A DNA stretch of 64,000 nucleotides from positions 434,001 to 498,000 of the forward strand of contig JADWQD010000014.1 in assembly GCA_016110215.1 (NCBI GenBank). The letters run 5' to 3'. This DNA is from Capronia americana. Its lineage: Eukaryota; Ascomycota; Eurotiomycetes; Chaetothyriales; Herpotrichiellaceae. Both the position numbers and the translations under genes were made by a program. Of this stretch, positions 33,923 to 46,090 are shown piece after piece. A model generated the notes under the pieces. It was not told the origin of the DNA. It saw only the letters and a program-made list of their open reading frames with translations, and did no database searches. Within the stretch, counting starts at the first letter, position 1. Each line of letters starts with the position of its first letter.

Positions 33923-35287
33923 TGAGGCCAAGCCATTGCTTGAGTCGTCTCTAAAAGTTGAGTGCCATGGTACATGGTATTATTGCTTCCCAGTGTTCAA
34001 TGTTATACTAATAGGATTTTTGCCTTCTAAACTTTTCGTTCCCTCATCCGTTGGACATACTACCTTGCCGTATGGCACTTGTGCACAGCATAGATGATAC
34101 CTCGATGTTGTGTCTAATAGCATGGAGAATGGATGATTTTGCAACATTCTGGAAAATGCCAAACTGGCGGTTCGAAGCTTTGTGCAAAGTGTCTTGGCTC
34201 AACCTTATCCCCCCTTCAGATTCTTGTTCTCTTTCTCCTAATATTCTCCATTCTTTGTTTCGAGATAATGAGTGTATGACTCGAAACTACCGATACGATT
34301 AGGCTGACGGCACTGATGGTCCAGCTTGGGAATACGCCGGATTATGCCTCTGTCTCTTTGCAAGCAATGAAGGAACTTCCTGACCATGAACACGAAGGCG
34401 AGCACCCGTGTGACCGCGAGGCTTCATCCTGGTTAATGAGAAGGGCCGTTAGCCCCCTTGGCATGATGAACTTTACCAGGCACAGGCTTGACATTGACCT
34501 CGTCAGCTCACTACGCCACATACTCTCGTACATTATCAACATCCTTGAATCGGGTTTCTTAACAACCATGCCTGCCAAAGGCACCTCACATCAGCTTGAC
34601 AGGAGGAAGGACTCGACGAGAAGTGTCAACACGAAGAAGCAACTTCGCGAAATTGGGGGCGGTCCGCAGGGCGACGCAACGGAGAGAGGAAAGTTACCAA
34701 AGCAGTAGACGGGTCGAGAATTCAATTCTCATCAGATGAACCACGCAGATTACTTGACACAGCTACTACAAAGTCAACCCTCCAGTGCGGAAGCCTCATC
34801 TCCCAGGCCACCACTCCCAGTGCAGACCGAGCCCGGAGAATTGAAGCGATCATGGCAAGAATATCCAGTCTACTCAAACCCAAGGCTGTGAGAAGGCTGC
34901 TCCCAGAGTCTTACCGATGAGTAATCCCAAAACTGGTTGGACTCGGATCGGCAGGCGGTCATCCATGTGCCGAACACGTTGAGAAGGAGATCTGTAAGAT
35001 AGATGTGCACGCATTGTTTGGACTTGTGGATAAGACATGGAGCACCCGGATGTGTCACGTCATAATGCTACGTACGTGACATTAGGTACGTTGCGCTGCA
35101 CCAGGCCTGCATTACATACATTGGGTTGACCTTGATTTGGACCTCGAACCTTAGAGAAAGTACGGTGTCAACCAAAAATGCTTCTGCCAGAAGAACGACC
35201 TGGACCTTTCAAATGCGCACGGCTCCAGGGTCTTGCCGACCCGACTTAATGCTTGCACCAAATGCATCAAGCACGCGACATGACACG

Positions 35288-35313
35288 GTATGATATGATA
35301 TGATATGGTATGA
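35288..35313. repeat. TGATA/TATGA pentanucleotide repeat
   Basis: About five imperfect units of TATGA. A shorter copy of the same motif (GATATGATATGATT) lies at about 8122-8135. Confidence 0.75.
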
Positions 35314-35988
35314 CTTCCGTCCCCCTTCCCGTCCCTTCCCTTCGAGGCTGAGGGCCTGGCTGGCCCTCCTCTCCGCCCCCCTCTTCAAGAACATTACAAC
35401 TGTGGGAGGTACATTCTTGCTCGCCGTGCGTGGGAGGTGGGAGGTGCGACGTCCGACGTCCGAATGGAACGGTGCCCTGAGAGAGGGGCGGTCGAACCCA
35501 ACCCAACCCAACCCGAAGTGCAGGGAATTGAAACGCTGAGATCTTGTTTTTATCCTAAAGGTCACGTTGCAGGTTGTAGGTTTCGGACATCTGATTGTAA
35601 AATCAGCATTCTATGCTCCACGCTCCAAGATTTTCCCTCGGATCCATAACCGCTAGTCGTCATGGCGTTGAGAAAGAATGAGGGAGCATTAGTCGATCAG
35701 TTCTCGGGGTGTATACGGGGAAGATGGATATAGTATCCGCCTTCCCATTTACTTTTTTTCACTGTCTTTCTTGCTCTCTAGGTTATGTAGCTGGTCAGCT
35801 GGTGCAGATGTCCCGAACTGAACTGAGCTGCTCGGTTTGTATGGCGTGATATGGTATGGGGGTCGCATGATTATGCTGTGCTGGTCTTGGACGTGGATGC
35901 CTTCGATTCAGTTCGGTCGAGCAGAGCACGGCATCATGCAAGGAGGGGAGGGTCCTGTATGCCCTTCCTACACGGGGGTGGGTGGGTG

Positions 35989-36004
35989 CGTCGACGCGTC
36001 GACG
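35989..36004. repeat. 16-bp perfect palindrome
   Basis: CGTCGACGCGTCGACG equals its own reverse complement; it contains two SalI-type GTCGAC blocks around a central ACGCGT. Confidence 0.9.
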
Positions 36005-36717
36005 GGCTCTGGGCTTGATGGAAAGATCAAGCTGAACTTCAAGGCTGTCAGGTGTGGTGCACAGGCTTAGGCGGCTGTGGAGGAGAGAGACATGGTTCTG
36101 AATCCCGATGAAGAAAAGGGTTTGGGATATGTTGATGGTACGAGCTTCGAGAAAAAGGCAAGTCTGTTTGCAAAGCAGGCTATTTTTGAGCTGCGGAGGA
36201 TTGCACGGGGATGGACTCCTTTCTAAGAAATTGTCTCCTGCTTAACAGTGTCTGAGGCATCAATGTACAGTGAAACGAAGGGATGTGGACTGAGCAAGGT
36301 GGATATCATTGATGTGGAAAGCAGGTAGCATCAGATGGATCCCAGGAACATCATCCCGTCAACACAGGCGGCATGGGTTTGTAAGGCCCAACCATCTCTC
36401 GCAATATCCCATCTAAGTTGTCTTCGGGCCCAAAGTACATTCTCCTGACCCGTCGCCTCTCAACCCTTTTTGTGACGGCTTCATATGCCTCCCAAGTTTG
36501 CTCTTCGACCAAGACGACCTTGCGCGTGATGTGAAGGTTGCTGTTACCACAAGATCACAATTTGCGTTGTAATTTTGACTTCCCAAAAGTAAAGGTGAAG
36601 AAGACAAGCGAGAAGAAGACATGTGGCTCGGAAAGAGAATGAAGGAGACGAATGCCACCGTACGAACCCGGTCGTTTGTTCCCAGTTCCAAAGTCGAAGA
36701 AAGCCATCGCCGTAGGG

Positions 36718-37404
36718 TCACTCGTCGGGCGGGTCCGAGAAGAGGCCAATCCGTACACGGTGGAATTGTGGTAGCTTCGGGATCACGACAGCCATGAGTG
36801 CCATAAAATTGATGGTGAAGTAAGTAAAGTCGTAGTGGGTATAATGCGTACTCAGCAGAAACAGGACGATGGGTACCGACAGTAGGAACTTCTTCGCGGG
36901 CGTATATTGGTCGCCGTTATCGATCTGCTCCCACATATTGAGGTTGTCATACGCTCCCGCGTTGAATTCGAAGGGTACACCTCGCACCCAGTGAAACATA
37001 AGGTATGAGCCGGCCATATAAGTTATGTTGGTCAGGGTCCACGATATCTCCTGGGTGACACCGGGAATTATGTCGAAGAGGATCTTGAGACCAAGTATGA
37101 TGACTGGATGTATCGTCCAGGCTCCTGCAAACGTCTGTCAGTCCTCCGTCAAGGCAACGGTTCCACAAGGCTGCTGAAGCGTACCTTTTGCGTTCACCCA
37201 TTGCGAGTTGAGGTTGGGCAGGGCAGATTGATCGCTGATCTGTTCTAGCGACTCGGCAGGTTCTTGGTATATTATACTGCTAGATCTCCTCCGTCGGCCG
37301 CTTTTCGTGGTGCTCATGCTTGTATCGTAGGACGAGACGGGAGGTGCGAGTCTCGCATTGGCTTCAAAGGAGATGGTGCGGTGGAGGGCTGTTTGGGAGG
37401 TCAT
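36718..37404 (-). CDS. orm1: ORM1/ORMDL family regulator of sphingolipid synthesis
   Basis: Two exons, 37404-37185 and 37124-36718, with a 60-nt intron (donor GTACGC, acceptor TTTGCAG), giving 208 aa. The ORMDL core is clear: NLNSQWVNAK-GAWTIHPVII across the junction, then LTNITYMAGSYLMFHWVRGV, GAYDNLNMWEQIDNGDQYT and FLLSVPIVLFLLSTHYTHYD. ORM proteins sit in the endoplasmic reticulum membrane and hold serine palmitoyltransferase inactive. In yeast, TORC2-Ypk1 phosphorylation of N-terminal serines relieves this. Here RRRR at residues 37-40 is followed by Ser41-43, the expected basophilic kinase site. The start at 37404 is chosen because the frame further upstream reads through non-conserved sequence. 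The gene is divergent from the zinc-knuckle gene, with 525 bp between. Confidence 0.95.
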
Positions 37405-37929
37405 CTGCGTGAGGGAAGATATGCAGTTGATATTAAGTCGACGAGGCCTGCGTGTGGTCAGCAAGGCGGTTGTTGAAAGTGGCGTCAGGACTCGCTGGTA
37501 CCTGAAGTGGTGGCAGGCGGAACGAATCGCGCAGAGCACGGGACGACTGAGAATGGACCGGATCCTGACTTGGTGAAGTAAAGTAGTTGTGAAGAGCGAT
37601 TGAATCCAAGCTGAGAGGCCTGGGAAGCTGTACAAGTAGAATGTTGAATATCCGGAGAGTCAAAAGACCGAAAGGGCATGCGCTGAGACACGAGGTGGTG
37701 GTTTCACATCCAGAATTCATGGGGGAATTGCTAATGGGGGAGCCCAGCGTCTAGTCTAAGGACACTGCATACGTAGCCACCTAGAGAGCCACACACACTG
37801 CACGCGACCTTTCCGGTTCGGCGCTGCTGCCTCGCCAGACCTTCCTTTCTCGAGGCTCGCCTAGGTCGAGGGAGATTTCACCAGATTCTCAGCTTCTTAA
37901 CCACGCGTCGTGATCTTGAAGGCACCTAC
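37405..37929. other. divergent promoter of ORM1 and the zinc-knuckle gene
   Basis: 525 bp shared upstream region. It has an ACGCGT at 37903-37908, only 22 bp before the zinc-knuckle ATG, so more likely leader than promoter. I see no gene. Confidence 0.5.
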
Positions 37930-39760
37930 ATGCATAAACTCGCTCCCGATCATGATGATGATAGTGAGTCCAGAACCTCCGCTGTAGGTTCGAACCGCCA
38001 AATGAGGTGGAGAGGCCAAGTTCATGCTGCACCTTCTCTTTCATCTAAATCATCCTCACTTTCGTCTCGCAACTCTGTTATGTGCAGTGGGATTTCGCAG
38101 CCTGCCAACTCCGCAGGTTCACAACCACCGGAGGCGCCTCTGCTGTCGACAGCACCCACCAGCGGCGTGATGGCTTCCAGTTCGGGCTATGGGAATAACC
38201 GTCTAGCTACTGGATTTCGCAAGATGCCACTGCCTCTCCCTCAGCCCGTCGTGCGCAAATCACCAGACCCTCCCCAGATGGCCATAGGCCTAGGTGCTTC
38301 CGCTCATGACGCCATCGAGATTTCAGACGACGACGAATACGACGAGGAAGACGATGAGGAAGAATCGGACGGTGGGATGGTCATTAATGTTGGCAATCCC
38401 GATCATGACGATGCTTCCGACTCCATGGATGTCGATGAAGAGTATCGTGCACAGTCAAGAAAAGGTCTCACAGAAGCTCATTCCTCTGCACGAGAAACAC
38501 TCCAGTCCCTGTCTTCCACAGGGCACCAAGCTCACAGCCAGCTACAGGGCCACTCCGATCAATTCCTCAACATTGGCTCTATTGAGTCCTCCGGTCATCC
38601 TGCTGCGGTGAATCCTGGTCCGCATGCAGGCCCACGATTGGCGGATCTGAACCCGAAAGAACTTGAGTACCAACTCAAATATGCTTTCTTCGATCTCGAT
38701 CCCGACGCCATAGATCTCAGTCAACCGGCCATCTGCCTCAGTTGTCTTCGGCCCGGCCATGCTGAAAAAGACTGCCCTGAGATTGTGTGCGTCTATTGCT
38801 CACACTCTCACTCCAGTCGCCTCTGTCCCCGGCTTCAGCGATGCTCCCGGTGTCGCGATAGAGGACATGCCGCTGAGTTTTGCCGGAACAGCCCAAAAGA
38901 CGCAGCAGTTCCTTGCGATATTTGCGGAGGTCTAAGCCACGTTGAACAGAGGTGTCCTCTGCGATTCTTTCCGCCGAACAGAAACCCTGTCGGTGAATCT
39001 CTGAAGCTCTGGATATCTTGTAGCATCTGCACAAGCAAGTCTCACCTGGTGGGGGACTGTGAACTTGCCAACCAAGCGGCAACCGCAAGATGGTCACTCA
39101 AAGCTTTCCCACAACACTCGATTGTCAATCTTAGCGTCGGAGCGGACACGCAGCGTATGGAAGAAACGGCTGCTAACCGCGGTCTCCGACCAGAAGGCCT
39201 CAAGATTAGAGGTCGTGCAGGCCTTCATAACGCACGTGTGCGAAATTCAGCCCAAGAATCAGAAAGCACCGACGGAGAGGAGCAGTTTATTAGGCCAACG
39301 GTCAAGATTCGTGACGTACGCATCCCACCGAACTTCACCTTGAACACGAATAAGCCTCCTGAGCCAAAAGTTGTCGCGCAAGCAAAGAAGACTGCTGCAC
39401 CAACCAAGCCTGCCGAGCCCGAGATCAATATTGCGCATATCCCAAACCGTACCGTACTAAGTCAGTTCATCAAGCAGGTGAATAGCTCGAGGAAAAAAGA
39501 GGGCAAGGCTCAGGTTGAATTGGTGTATCGAGAGTAAGGTTTCCATTCCCCTGTGGTGATCTCATGTCTGATTTACGTACAGCAACGGCCCATGCATCAT
39601 CGACCCTGCAAACCCTGCGAGAAATTCCAGACACCTGGGTAATGACGTGGAACAGAAACGGGTCATTTGGGAGTGGGTCAAGCGTGGTAAGCAGAGCGGA
39701 AGGACTCTTGATCTTCAATCGCGATCTGCCCCGAGACTGGGCGAGGCATACCTTGTCTAA
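37930..39760 (+). CDS. five-CCHC zinc-knuckle protein, Air1/Air2-like
   Basis: Two exons, 37930-39533 and 39583-39760, with a 49-nt intron, giving 593 aa. Five zinc knuckles lie at residues about 269-378: CLSCLRPGHAEKDC, CVYCSHSHSSRLC (one residue shorter), CSRCRDRGHAAEFC, CDICGGLSHVEQRC and CSICTSKSHLVGDC. Five consecutive knuckles are the hallmark of yeast Air1/Air2, the RNA-binding subunits of the nuclear TRAMP complex that hands RNAs to the exosome. The N-terminal 250 residues are disordered and acidic (EISDDDEYDEEDDEEESDGG). The second exon was found by frame: the first ends at a donor GTAAGG next to TAA, and the joined protein continues YRD-NGPCIIDPANPARNSR. Assignment to TRAMP is by architecture; other knuckle proteins exist. 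Confidence 0.78.
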
Positions 39761-40950
39761 GACCATAGGGCATACTTTCATAGGTCATGGCATGGCGTTG
39801 AGGGTGGGAATCTTCTCATGACAATGCTGGTGCTTTTAGCGTGGGCGCTGCCTGGGTTCAGCAGAGTGGTGGCGTTGATGTATGATCAGGTTAAGGTGGT
39901 ATCGGTTACTAACGATCACTATAACCGTGATACCGATGGTACGGGCCTTGATATCGATACCACGACGCTGGCGACGAAATTGACGGCATGTATCTTATGT
40001 CGTAAAAACAAGAACTCAGACTTACACGGCACCGTCGCACGATACAGCTCAGCTACCCGTCGGCCTCGATGCCGACAACGTTTCCAGGCACAATGCGCCA
40101 TTTCTTCCTCTTTGCCCAGAAACCCCCTCGATGCGACACAGGTAACTCGAATTCAAAGCACGATGTCTTCTTCCAACTCAGTGGCACTACCAACTCACGA
40201 TCTGCAACAGCCTTTGCTGTGTATGGCCTTCGTACTGATCTATGCTGACAAATGGCAAAGCTTTCCTTGGAGCCGGACGACGCATGTTGACGATGAGCAG
40301 CACGGCCTTGGTGTTCAGTTGATGTCTCCCTCATATTGCTTACAGAAATGCGGCCTTCGGTAGCGTTCCTCTCAGCTCATACTAACGATACCGCTCCTCT
40401 ACACCAGAGTTAACACAGGGTCTTCTATGATTTCAATCCGACCACAGGAACATCTACTCCTTGTTCACATCTACGTTTTATGGTGGTTGTCAGTCTCGAG
40501 ACTGCCAGCGAGCGGCTCAGCTAGCCCGTCATCAGCCCTCATCCAGATGACAGTAGACAAGCGACGATCTGCTGCAGCGAGCAGCGAATCGCAACCGGTA
40601 AGCATGCTATTTGAAAATGGGGGCTACTCTGATGGACAAAGCGACAGCGATCGCCGTGGCTGGATGACTCGACAGGCCTAGGCCTTACGAAACCGCAATA
40701 ATGTCAGAAGACACTGCTGATGACAAGATGCGCCAAAAATGAAAGGTGAATAGGTTGGAGATGCCCTCTATAGTACGGTACATAGATGAGAGCGCTTGCA
40801 CCTCTTGCCTCATTGAGACCAAGATCTTAGAAGTCCGATCATTTCCTGGATCCCTCTTTTGCTGTGCACAAGATTATAGCACTGTACGTGAGAACATTAT
40901 CAGCCAGTCGATATGAGAATGTGCACAGCGGAGGGCGATCAAGCCGAAAT

Positions 40951-41070
40951 AAGTGTGTATATATATCAGTACTACATTAAGTCGAGCACCTAGTGGAGAT
41001 ACTGTATATAACAGTGGCATATAAACTATATATAGCGGCAAGGCTCCTCCTAATTATATACACCATTATA
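40951..41070. repeat. AT-rich island
   Basis: TA-rich stretches such as GTGTATATATATCAG, CTGTATATAACAG and ACTATATATAGC sit in sequence of otherwise average composition. It could be a decayed transposon (for instance after RIP-type mutation) or a transcription-end region. There are no terminal repeats I can recognise. Confidence 0.5.
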
Positions 41071-41142
41071 ATGTGTACTGAGTAAGGCAGTACCGGGAGC
41101 AGCCCTCCTCGTCCCTAGTAGGATCGGTGGTGCGCATATGGA

Positions 41143-41167
41143 GAGTAGAGTAGAGTAGAGTAGAGTG
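41143..41167. repeat. (GAGTA)5 microsatellite
   Basis: Four exact units and a fifth with one change. Confidence 0.9.
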
Positions 41168-41648
41168 GTACATATCCCTCCGCGTCTACGGCGATTCAAA
41201 GCGTCGATATATCCGTCCGTCAATGGACGTCAGAAACTTACCAGCGATGAAGGTGACGATATTGTCGGAATGGTTTTCGCGGGAGAGAGACTTGTCCGTC
41301 TTTCAGAAACACAAAGGCTCGGAAAACGAGTAATAATCTCGCAGAGGCGTGACAAGTCCTCGTTGAGCCCACGACATCGATGATGGGATGTTGAAGACCA
41401 ATGTCCGTCTCTATTGACGCCGTGCTCTAGCTATGGTGTGCGCGATGCAATGCTTTCCTTTTCTTTCCAGTCAGTCCGTTCCTGATTTTACACGAACATA
41501 ATGCTTAAAATGCCACAGCGCTCTCGCATCATTTGGCTGGACCACCAAACTCGCCGCCGAACCCTCGCTCTCTGCTCGGTTCAGCAGCCGACGTCAGCAT
41601 TACAGCAAGGGCTGCAAATTCCACCACGCATCATCCTGGTCGTTGTCA

Positions 41649-44600
41649 TTACCACTCAATCGCCCTATCCGCAATCAGTTCACTATCATCCCAGTCGCCT
41701 TCTTTCTTCGTTCTCGGCTCCGGTGGGTGGACAATGATATCGTCGGAAAGGGCCTGCTCACCGCCATTGACGTATTCCAGCATTTCCACGTCTCCTTGAC
41801 CACTACCGGTATCTCGAGTCGGCGGCATCGCTGACATTTGATTGCGAGGAGGGTTCCGCGAGGGAACAGGAGGCGGTTGATCAGGTGGCGGAAAGACAAT
41901 TTCTCGTTTGACCGTCTCGGCCAAGGTATCGATCTTCTCCGCGTCGAGGTAGATCAAGAGGTACGGATTCGGCGGGGGATTATTGGCCGATTGTTGGCCT
42001 TGCGCGTACGGGTTGCCGAAGATCTCGTTTCTATTCGTTACGACGGAGACGCGGTCGTCATTATATTTCCGCCAGATCTCCTTCTTGTGGTCGTAGATGT
42101 AGACCCAATAGTGGCCGCCGCCAGCGCTGCCACGGTGGAAGAATGCAGCGTGCAGGCGGTAAGGATGTTTGCGCATGTCGGCGAAGGATTCTTTAATTTG
42201 TTGTGTGAGTTGGGTAATCCGGCCTCGAATTGCTGTGAAAGGTCAGCAGAGTCAACGCTGCTCGAGAGCGGCAAGACTCACCTTCAAGCTCGCAGCGGGC
42301 GTTTTCTGCAAGGGTACCTAAGGTTGCGATGGCGTTCGGATTAATGTCCAGGCCTTCGGATATCAGGTCACCGGGTATCTCGGACAGGTGCTCCAGGGCG
42401 AGCTTTGCATCTTCGAGAAGGCTTGGGATGTCGGCGGATTTTGCCTGCACAAATGTCAGTGGCCAGCATTGGAGCACGGAGTGAAGAATCGAGCTTACGT
42501 ATTTTTCTTCCAATTCATCTCTTCGAGCAATGAGCGACGTCAACTCTGCCTTAATCTCCCATGTCTGCTGCCGTCTTTGCATCAACTCGGACTCTGGTGG
42601 ACTTTCCAGGTATCGATCCATGTATATGGTCTCCGGCACATCGATGTGGTGATTGAGTTTCTCTTGTCGTTTGATCTCATTGTTCCACGACACGCGATCC
42701 AGGGCTATGCTTAGCACTGGCGGTAGGCCGGCAATAGAAGTATATGCCTTGGCACCACTTTGCGCGTCTTGGAGGTCGAATTCATTGTCGATTGCAGCGT
42801 AGACATCGCTCGGTCGCTGGAATGCACGGGTAATGATGTTAAGGAATGGCACTGTTACCGGTGGATCCTTCTGAGGTTCACTGTGGACAATTTGCTGACC
42901 GAAGAACAGATCGTGGATCTCGTCAAGTTGCTCGCCAGACTTGTCAAAGCCCGTTGGTCGCATTGCATACGATAACTGGATGATACAGTGGTTCATAACT
43001 TCAGTGACGTCCTGCTGTCGCGCGTACTCTTCCAACGTTGTGGTAGGGTTTTGAATTGGCTTCCTGGGAGGCACTGGCGGTGGCTTTCCAGGAGGTGGAG
43101 CAAACCTCATAAGTTCAGGATCGATGTTAGTCGCCTTATCAGCAGTCTGCTCAGACGACGCAGGTGCTTGGGCATTCAGCTTTGAAGCTGGGGTGGGCTC
43201 TAGAGGCTGGCCTGTCCAAGGAGATACGGCGATCATTGCGGGTGGCTTGGTCGGCGATACATTTTCTTTGTTATCCGCCGTTGTCGGTTGCCCCTGCTCG
43301 TTTGTTCCCTCAGCAGCATTCTGTTCGCTGTCGGGCCTCGAGACCAGAGTGATTTCACTGGAGTTGTCGTTCATCGTTGTATCGTCAACTCCATCTGCGC
43401 CACTCACAGCATCAAGTCTTGAGGCATCGAATGTGGAAAGCGGATCGATGACAGCATCGTCGACAGCAGGAGATTGGACAACCGTGGATTCGGTTACGCC
43501 ATTAGGCGCAGAGTCGTCGTTGGGTAACGGGCCCAGTAGAGGCATATTGTCAATGGAGCCTAAGCTGGGCCGCTCGTTGGACTTGAGAGTCGATCTGCGA
43601 CGCATCTTTTCCTTGACGCTTTCAGTCTCCAGCGTCAGTCGCGCGAGTTCCTGCTCTGGCCTGATTGAAGACTGCGGAGTCTGGATCATGCCGCGAAACA
43701 GCGACGCGAGCCTATCGACAAACTTTTGCGCACTTTGCACTTCCTTGACGCTGACTTTCCGCTGTCCAACACGTTTTGTTTCCATGCTTTTCTCATCCAG
43801 ACTCATCTTGTACTTGTCAAAATCAAGTACCAGCCGTCGCAGCTCATTCACCGTGAACAGAAACTGCAAGAGACTGTTGAGGTAACAGGTATTTCCGATA
43901 TTCTCGAGTCCAACTGGTTCTTCTGCGGTGCCTTGAGGTTCTTTGGGCGCCGCGCTGTGCAGTTGATCCAACAAGATTGAGCTCTTGCGTTCACGGGCGA
44001 TGGCGGTAAGGGCTCGATTGAAATGGTCGACGCTGCCAGGGTTATCCTCAACAGCCGTGGTATACTGGAGCAGAACCATCTCATCCTCGATCGCTCGGTT
44101 TTCGATCTGGAGGACCTGGTATCCTTCGGCAGCCTCCATGAGGTTGTGCGCGTCCGTTGAGAATCCGGAATCAATCCACTGGGACAAGAATCGACTTTGG
44201 CGGTGCTTTGCGATCAAACGAACAGCTTTAATCGCCTGATCTTCCAAGGTCTTGTTCTCGGAGGTCTGAAGACTGTTAGCTTGGCTGCCTAGCGCCTCCG
44301 GTGAAGTGACGAACCTTGACAGCAAACAGTGCTTGAATGCTCTCATCATCATTTGAGGCATCGGCGTCCAAGAAGGCAAGCGCCGACTCGTAGCTATTAA
44401 TGACTGCGAAGTGGTCAGTTAAAGTAGCCCTGGCCGATCCGATCTACTCACTGCTCATGGCGATGTCCATGATGCGTTTACTGTTACGATGGACACCTAT
44501 GATCCGCAAGTAGTCTCGCAGTTGGTGCTCATGGCTCGGAGAATCTTGCAACTGGGCGGTGAACCTGCCGACGATGTCCTCATCGCTGACCGTACTCTCT

Positions 44601-46090
44601 TGCCCAACGAGATGAAAGGCCTTATAAGCGTCATTTAACATCTCTGTATCAAATCGGCCCTGCGAGGTCTCTATGAGGACTTCGGTCTCGAGATCAGGGC
44701 TTTGGCGCAAGCTTGCGACATGTCTGAGGTTACTGAGGTATAGAGGTGCATTTTGCGGGTCAGTCTGTATTTGCCACTGATACGCTTTGGCAACAAGCGA
44801 ATCGGACAGATCCATCGGAGCGCCCAGGGCGATGAACGGGGCTGTCCGCATTTCCGGAGAGATATGTGCGGTCCTGCTTGACGGATGCGTATCATCTACA
44901 CCATACATTAGCAAATTGTGTGCCACTGCAGGGAGGCAACGCACAGTCTTGACACCCCAGGGCCCGTGAAAGTTCCCTCTCAGCAGGCACAGGTGGTGAC
45001 ACATCCTGGAGTTGCTGACGTTCCTCGTAAGGTCGTGACATGATGAGGGTTAGCAACTCGTGCTCGGCATTGTCTAACCAGAGATTGACGGGACTTTCAT
45101 AAGGCTGGTGGTCGTCAAAGTCTGGTTCTGGAACCATCCAGCAATCACCCGGCTATCGAACAACAAGGTCAATTTCAACACAAGAGCACAAAGCGATCCC
45201 TGAACTTACCACCAGTTGAAACCCGAGATGCTCCAGCACATCCCTGCAAGCGCTTCCTTCCGGGCCAAACCGAACGATAAACCGCTTGTTGGACAGATTG
45301 ATCGACTTGTACTTTGGTTCATTTCTTGCTCTCCATGAGTTCCTCAGGTAGGCTCGGAGGTCAAGCAGTACGTCCATAGGGCCCGGATGTCGCATTCCAT
45401 CGGTATTCCCGCCTCGTTCTCGAAAGGCATCTTCTGTTCTTTGGCGGAGCAACCCAGGATCGGTCAGGGTGTGAATGTCGCTTTGACGCAGCACAGGCGG
45501 GCTGAAGCGCAGGGTGACTGTAGCGGAGCAAGTATAGGAAGAGCACTTGTACGTGTATATCTCGTCTTGGGAGTTTGGGTTCAGACGCCTCCACGCATTT
45601 CTTTCCAGAGGCTCTTGAAACTCCGACCTCACCAGGTGATGTAAAGGGTGGTGAGGATCGGGACAGGGCGCCTCTTCGAATCTGATAGTGTAGTCAACCT
45701 TGACATGGAGGTGCACGCGGCACCCCTGACAGACAGCCGCCACGGTCCATATCGTCTGAGGCCCAGGTCGCTCGTCCGACCCAGGTGGTTGAGACTGCTT
45801 TGGCTTCAGTCCGAATTTGTGTCTGCAGCTCTGTAGCGGTAGCGCTTCTGCAAGGTACTGTAGATTGACGAATTTGAGCGGAGAGTCGGCCAGCAGGTTT
45901 GGAATGTCTCTAGAGTCTCGCCATGGCGCATAGAGCGTTACGTCCTCGAGGAGTGCCGGAGCGGTGCGCCCTGTGATATACAGTTATTATGGATGTTCCT
46001 CTCGCTTTGCTCTGTGTCTCTCGCTCTCTACGCACCGGATCCTCTTATCGGCGCAATAAATGACCGAATATTCCCCTGTACCCCGGCCAT
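41649..46090 (-). CDS. ubp2: UBP2-like ubiquitin C-terminal hydrolase
   Basis: Eight exons: 46090-46036, 45970-45210, 45152-44945, 44895-44452, 44403-44315, 44265-42499, 42444-42282, 42232-41649 (1356 aa); introns 48-65 nt. The catalytic Cys box is GLENIGNTCYLNSLLQFLF (Cys646); the His box is GGGHYWVYIYD (His1203). A long insert (residues about 700-950) separates them, as in yeast Ubp2, and the N-terminal 600 residues match its family region (GRTAPALLEDVTLYAPW; VAAVCQGCRVHLHVKVDYT). Junctions were chosen for continuity, such as RALGCQD-YDTHPSSR and AVK-TSENKTLED. The first exon is a 55-nt microexon (MAGVQGNIRSFIAPIRGSG) with a strong GTGCGT donor. Ubp2 trims Lys63-linked chains and works with Rsp5 in cargo sorting. 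Intron six (54 nt) has no stop. The gene is divergent from the complex I gene. Confidence 0.9.

Larger units (their letters stand above)
33923..36717. other. 2.8 kb region without a supportable gene
   Basis: It holds short frames only. Visible structure is a TGATA-type repeat (35288-35313), a perfect 16-bp fold at 35591-35606 and a 16-bp palindrome at 35989-36004. The last 300 bp are probably the ORM1 3' flank. Confidence 0.5.
39761..41648. other. 1.9 kb intergenic region with AT-rich island
   Basis: Between the stops of the zinc-knuckle gene and UBP2. It contains the AT-rich island at 40951-41070 and a GAGTA repeat at 41143-41167. The frames here (39818-40363 plus) have no domain. Confidence 0.5.

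Noticed and set aside
34316..34708. 130-codon plus-strand frame
   Set aside because: Starts in intergenic sequence; no domain or conserved look; other frames of similar length overlap it.
35591..35606. CTGATTGTAAAATCAG hairpin resembling a tyrosine tRNA anticodon arm
   Set aside because: No D-arm, T-arm or acceptor stem can be placed around it.
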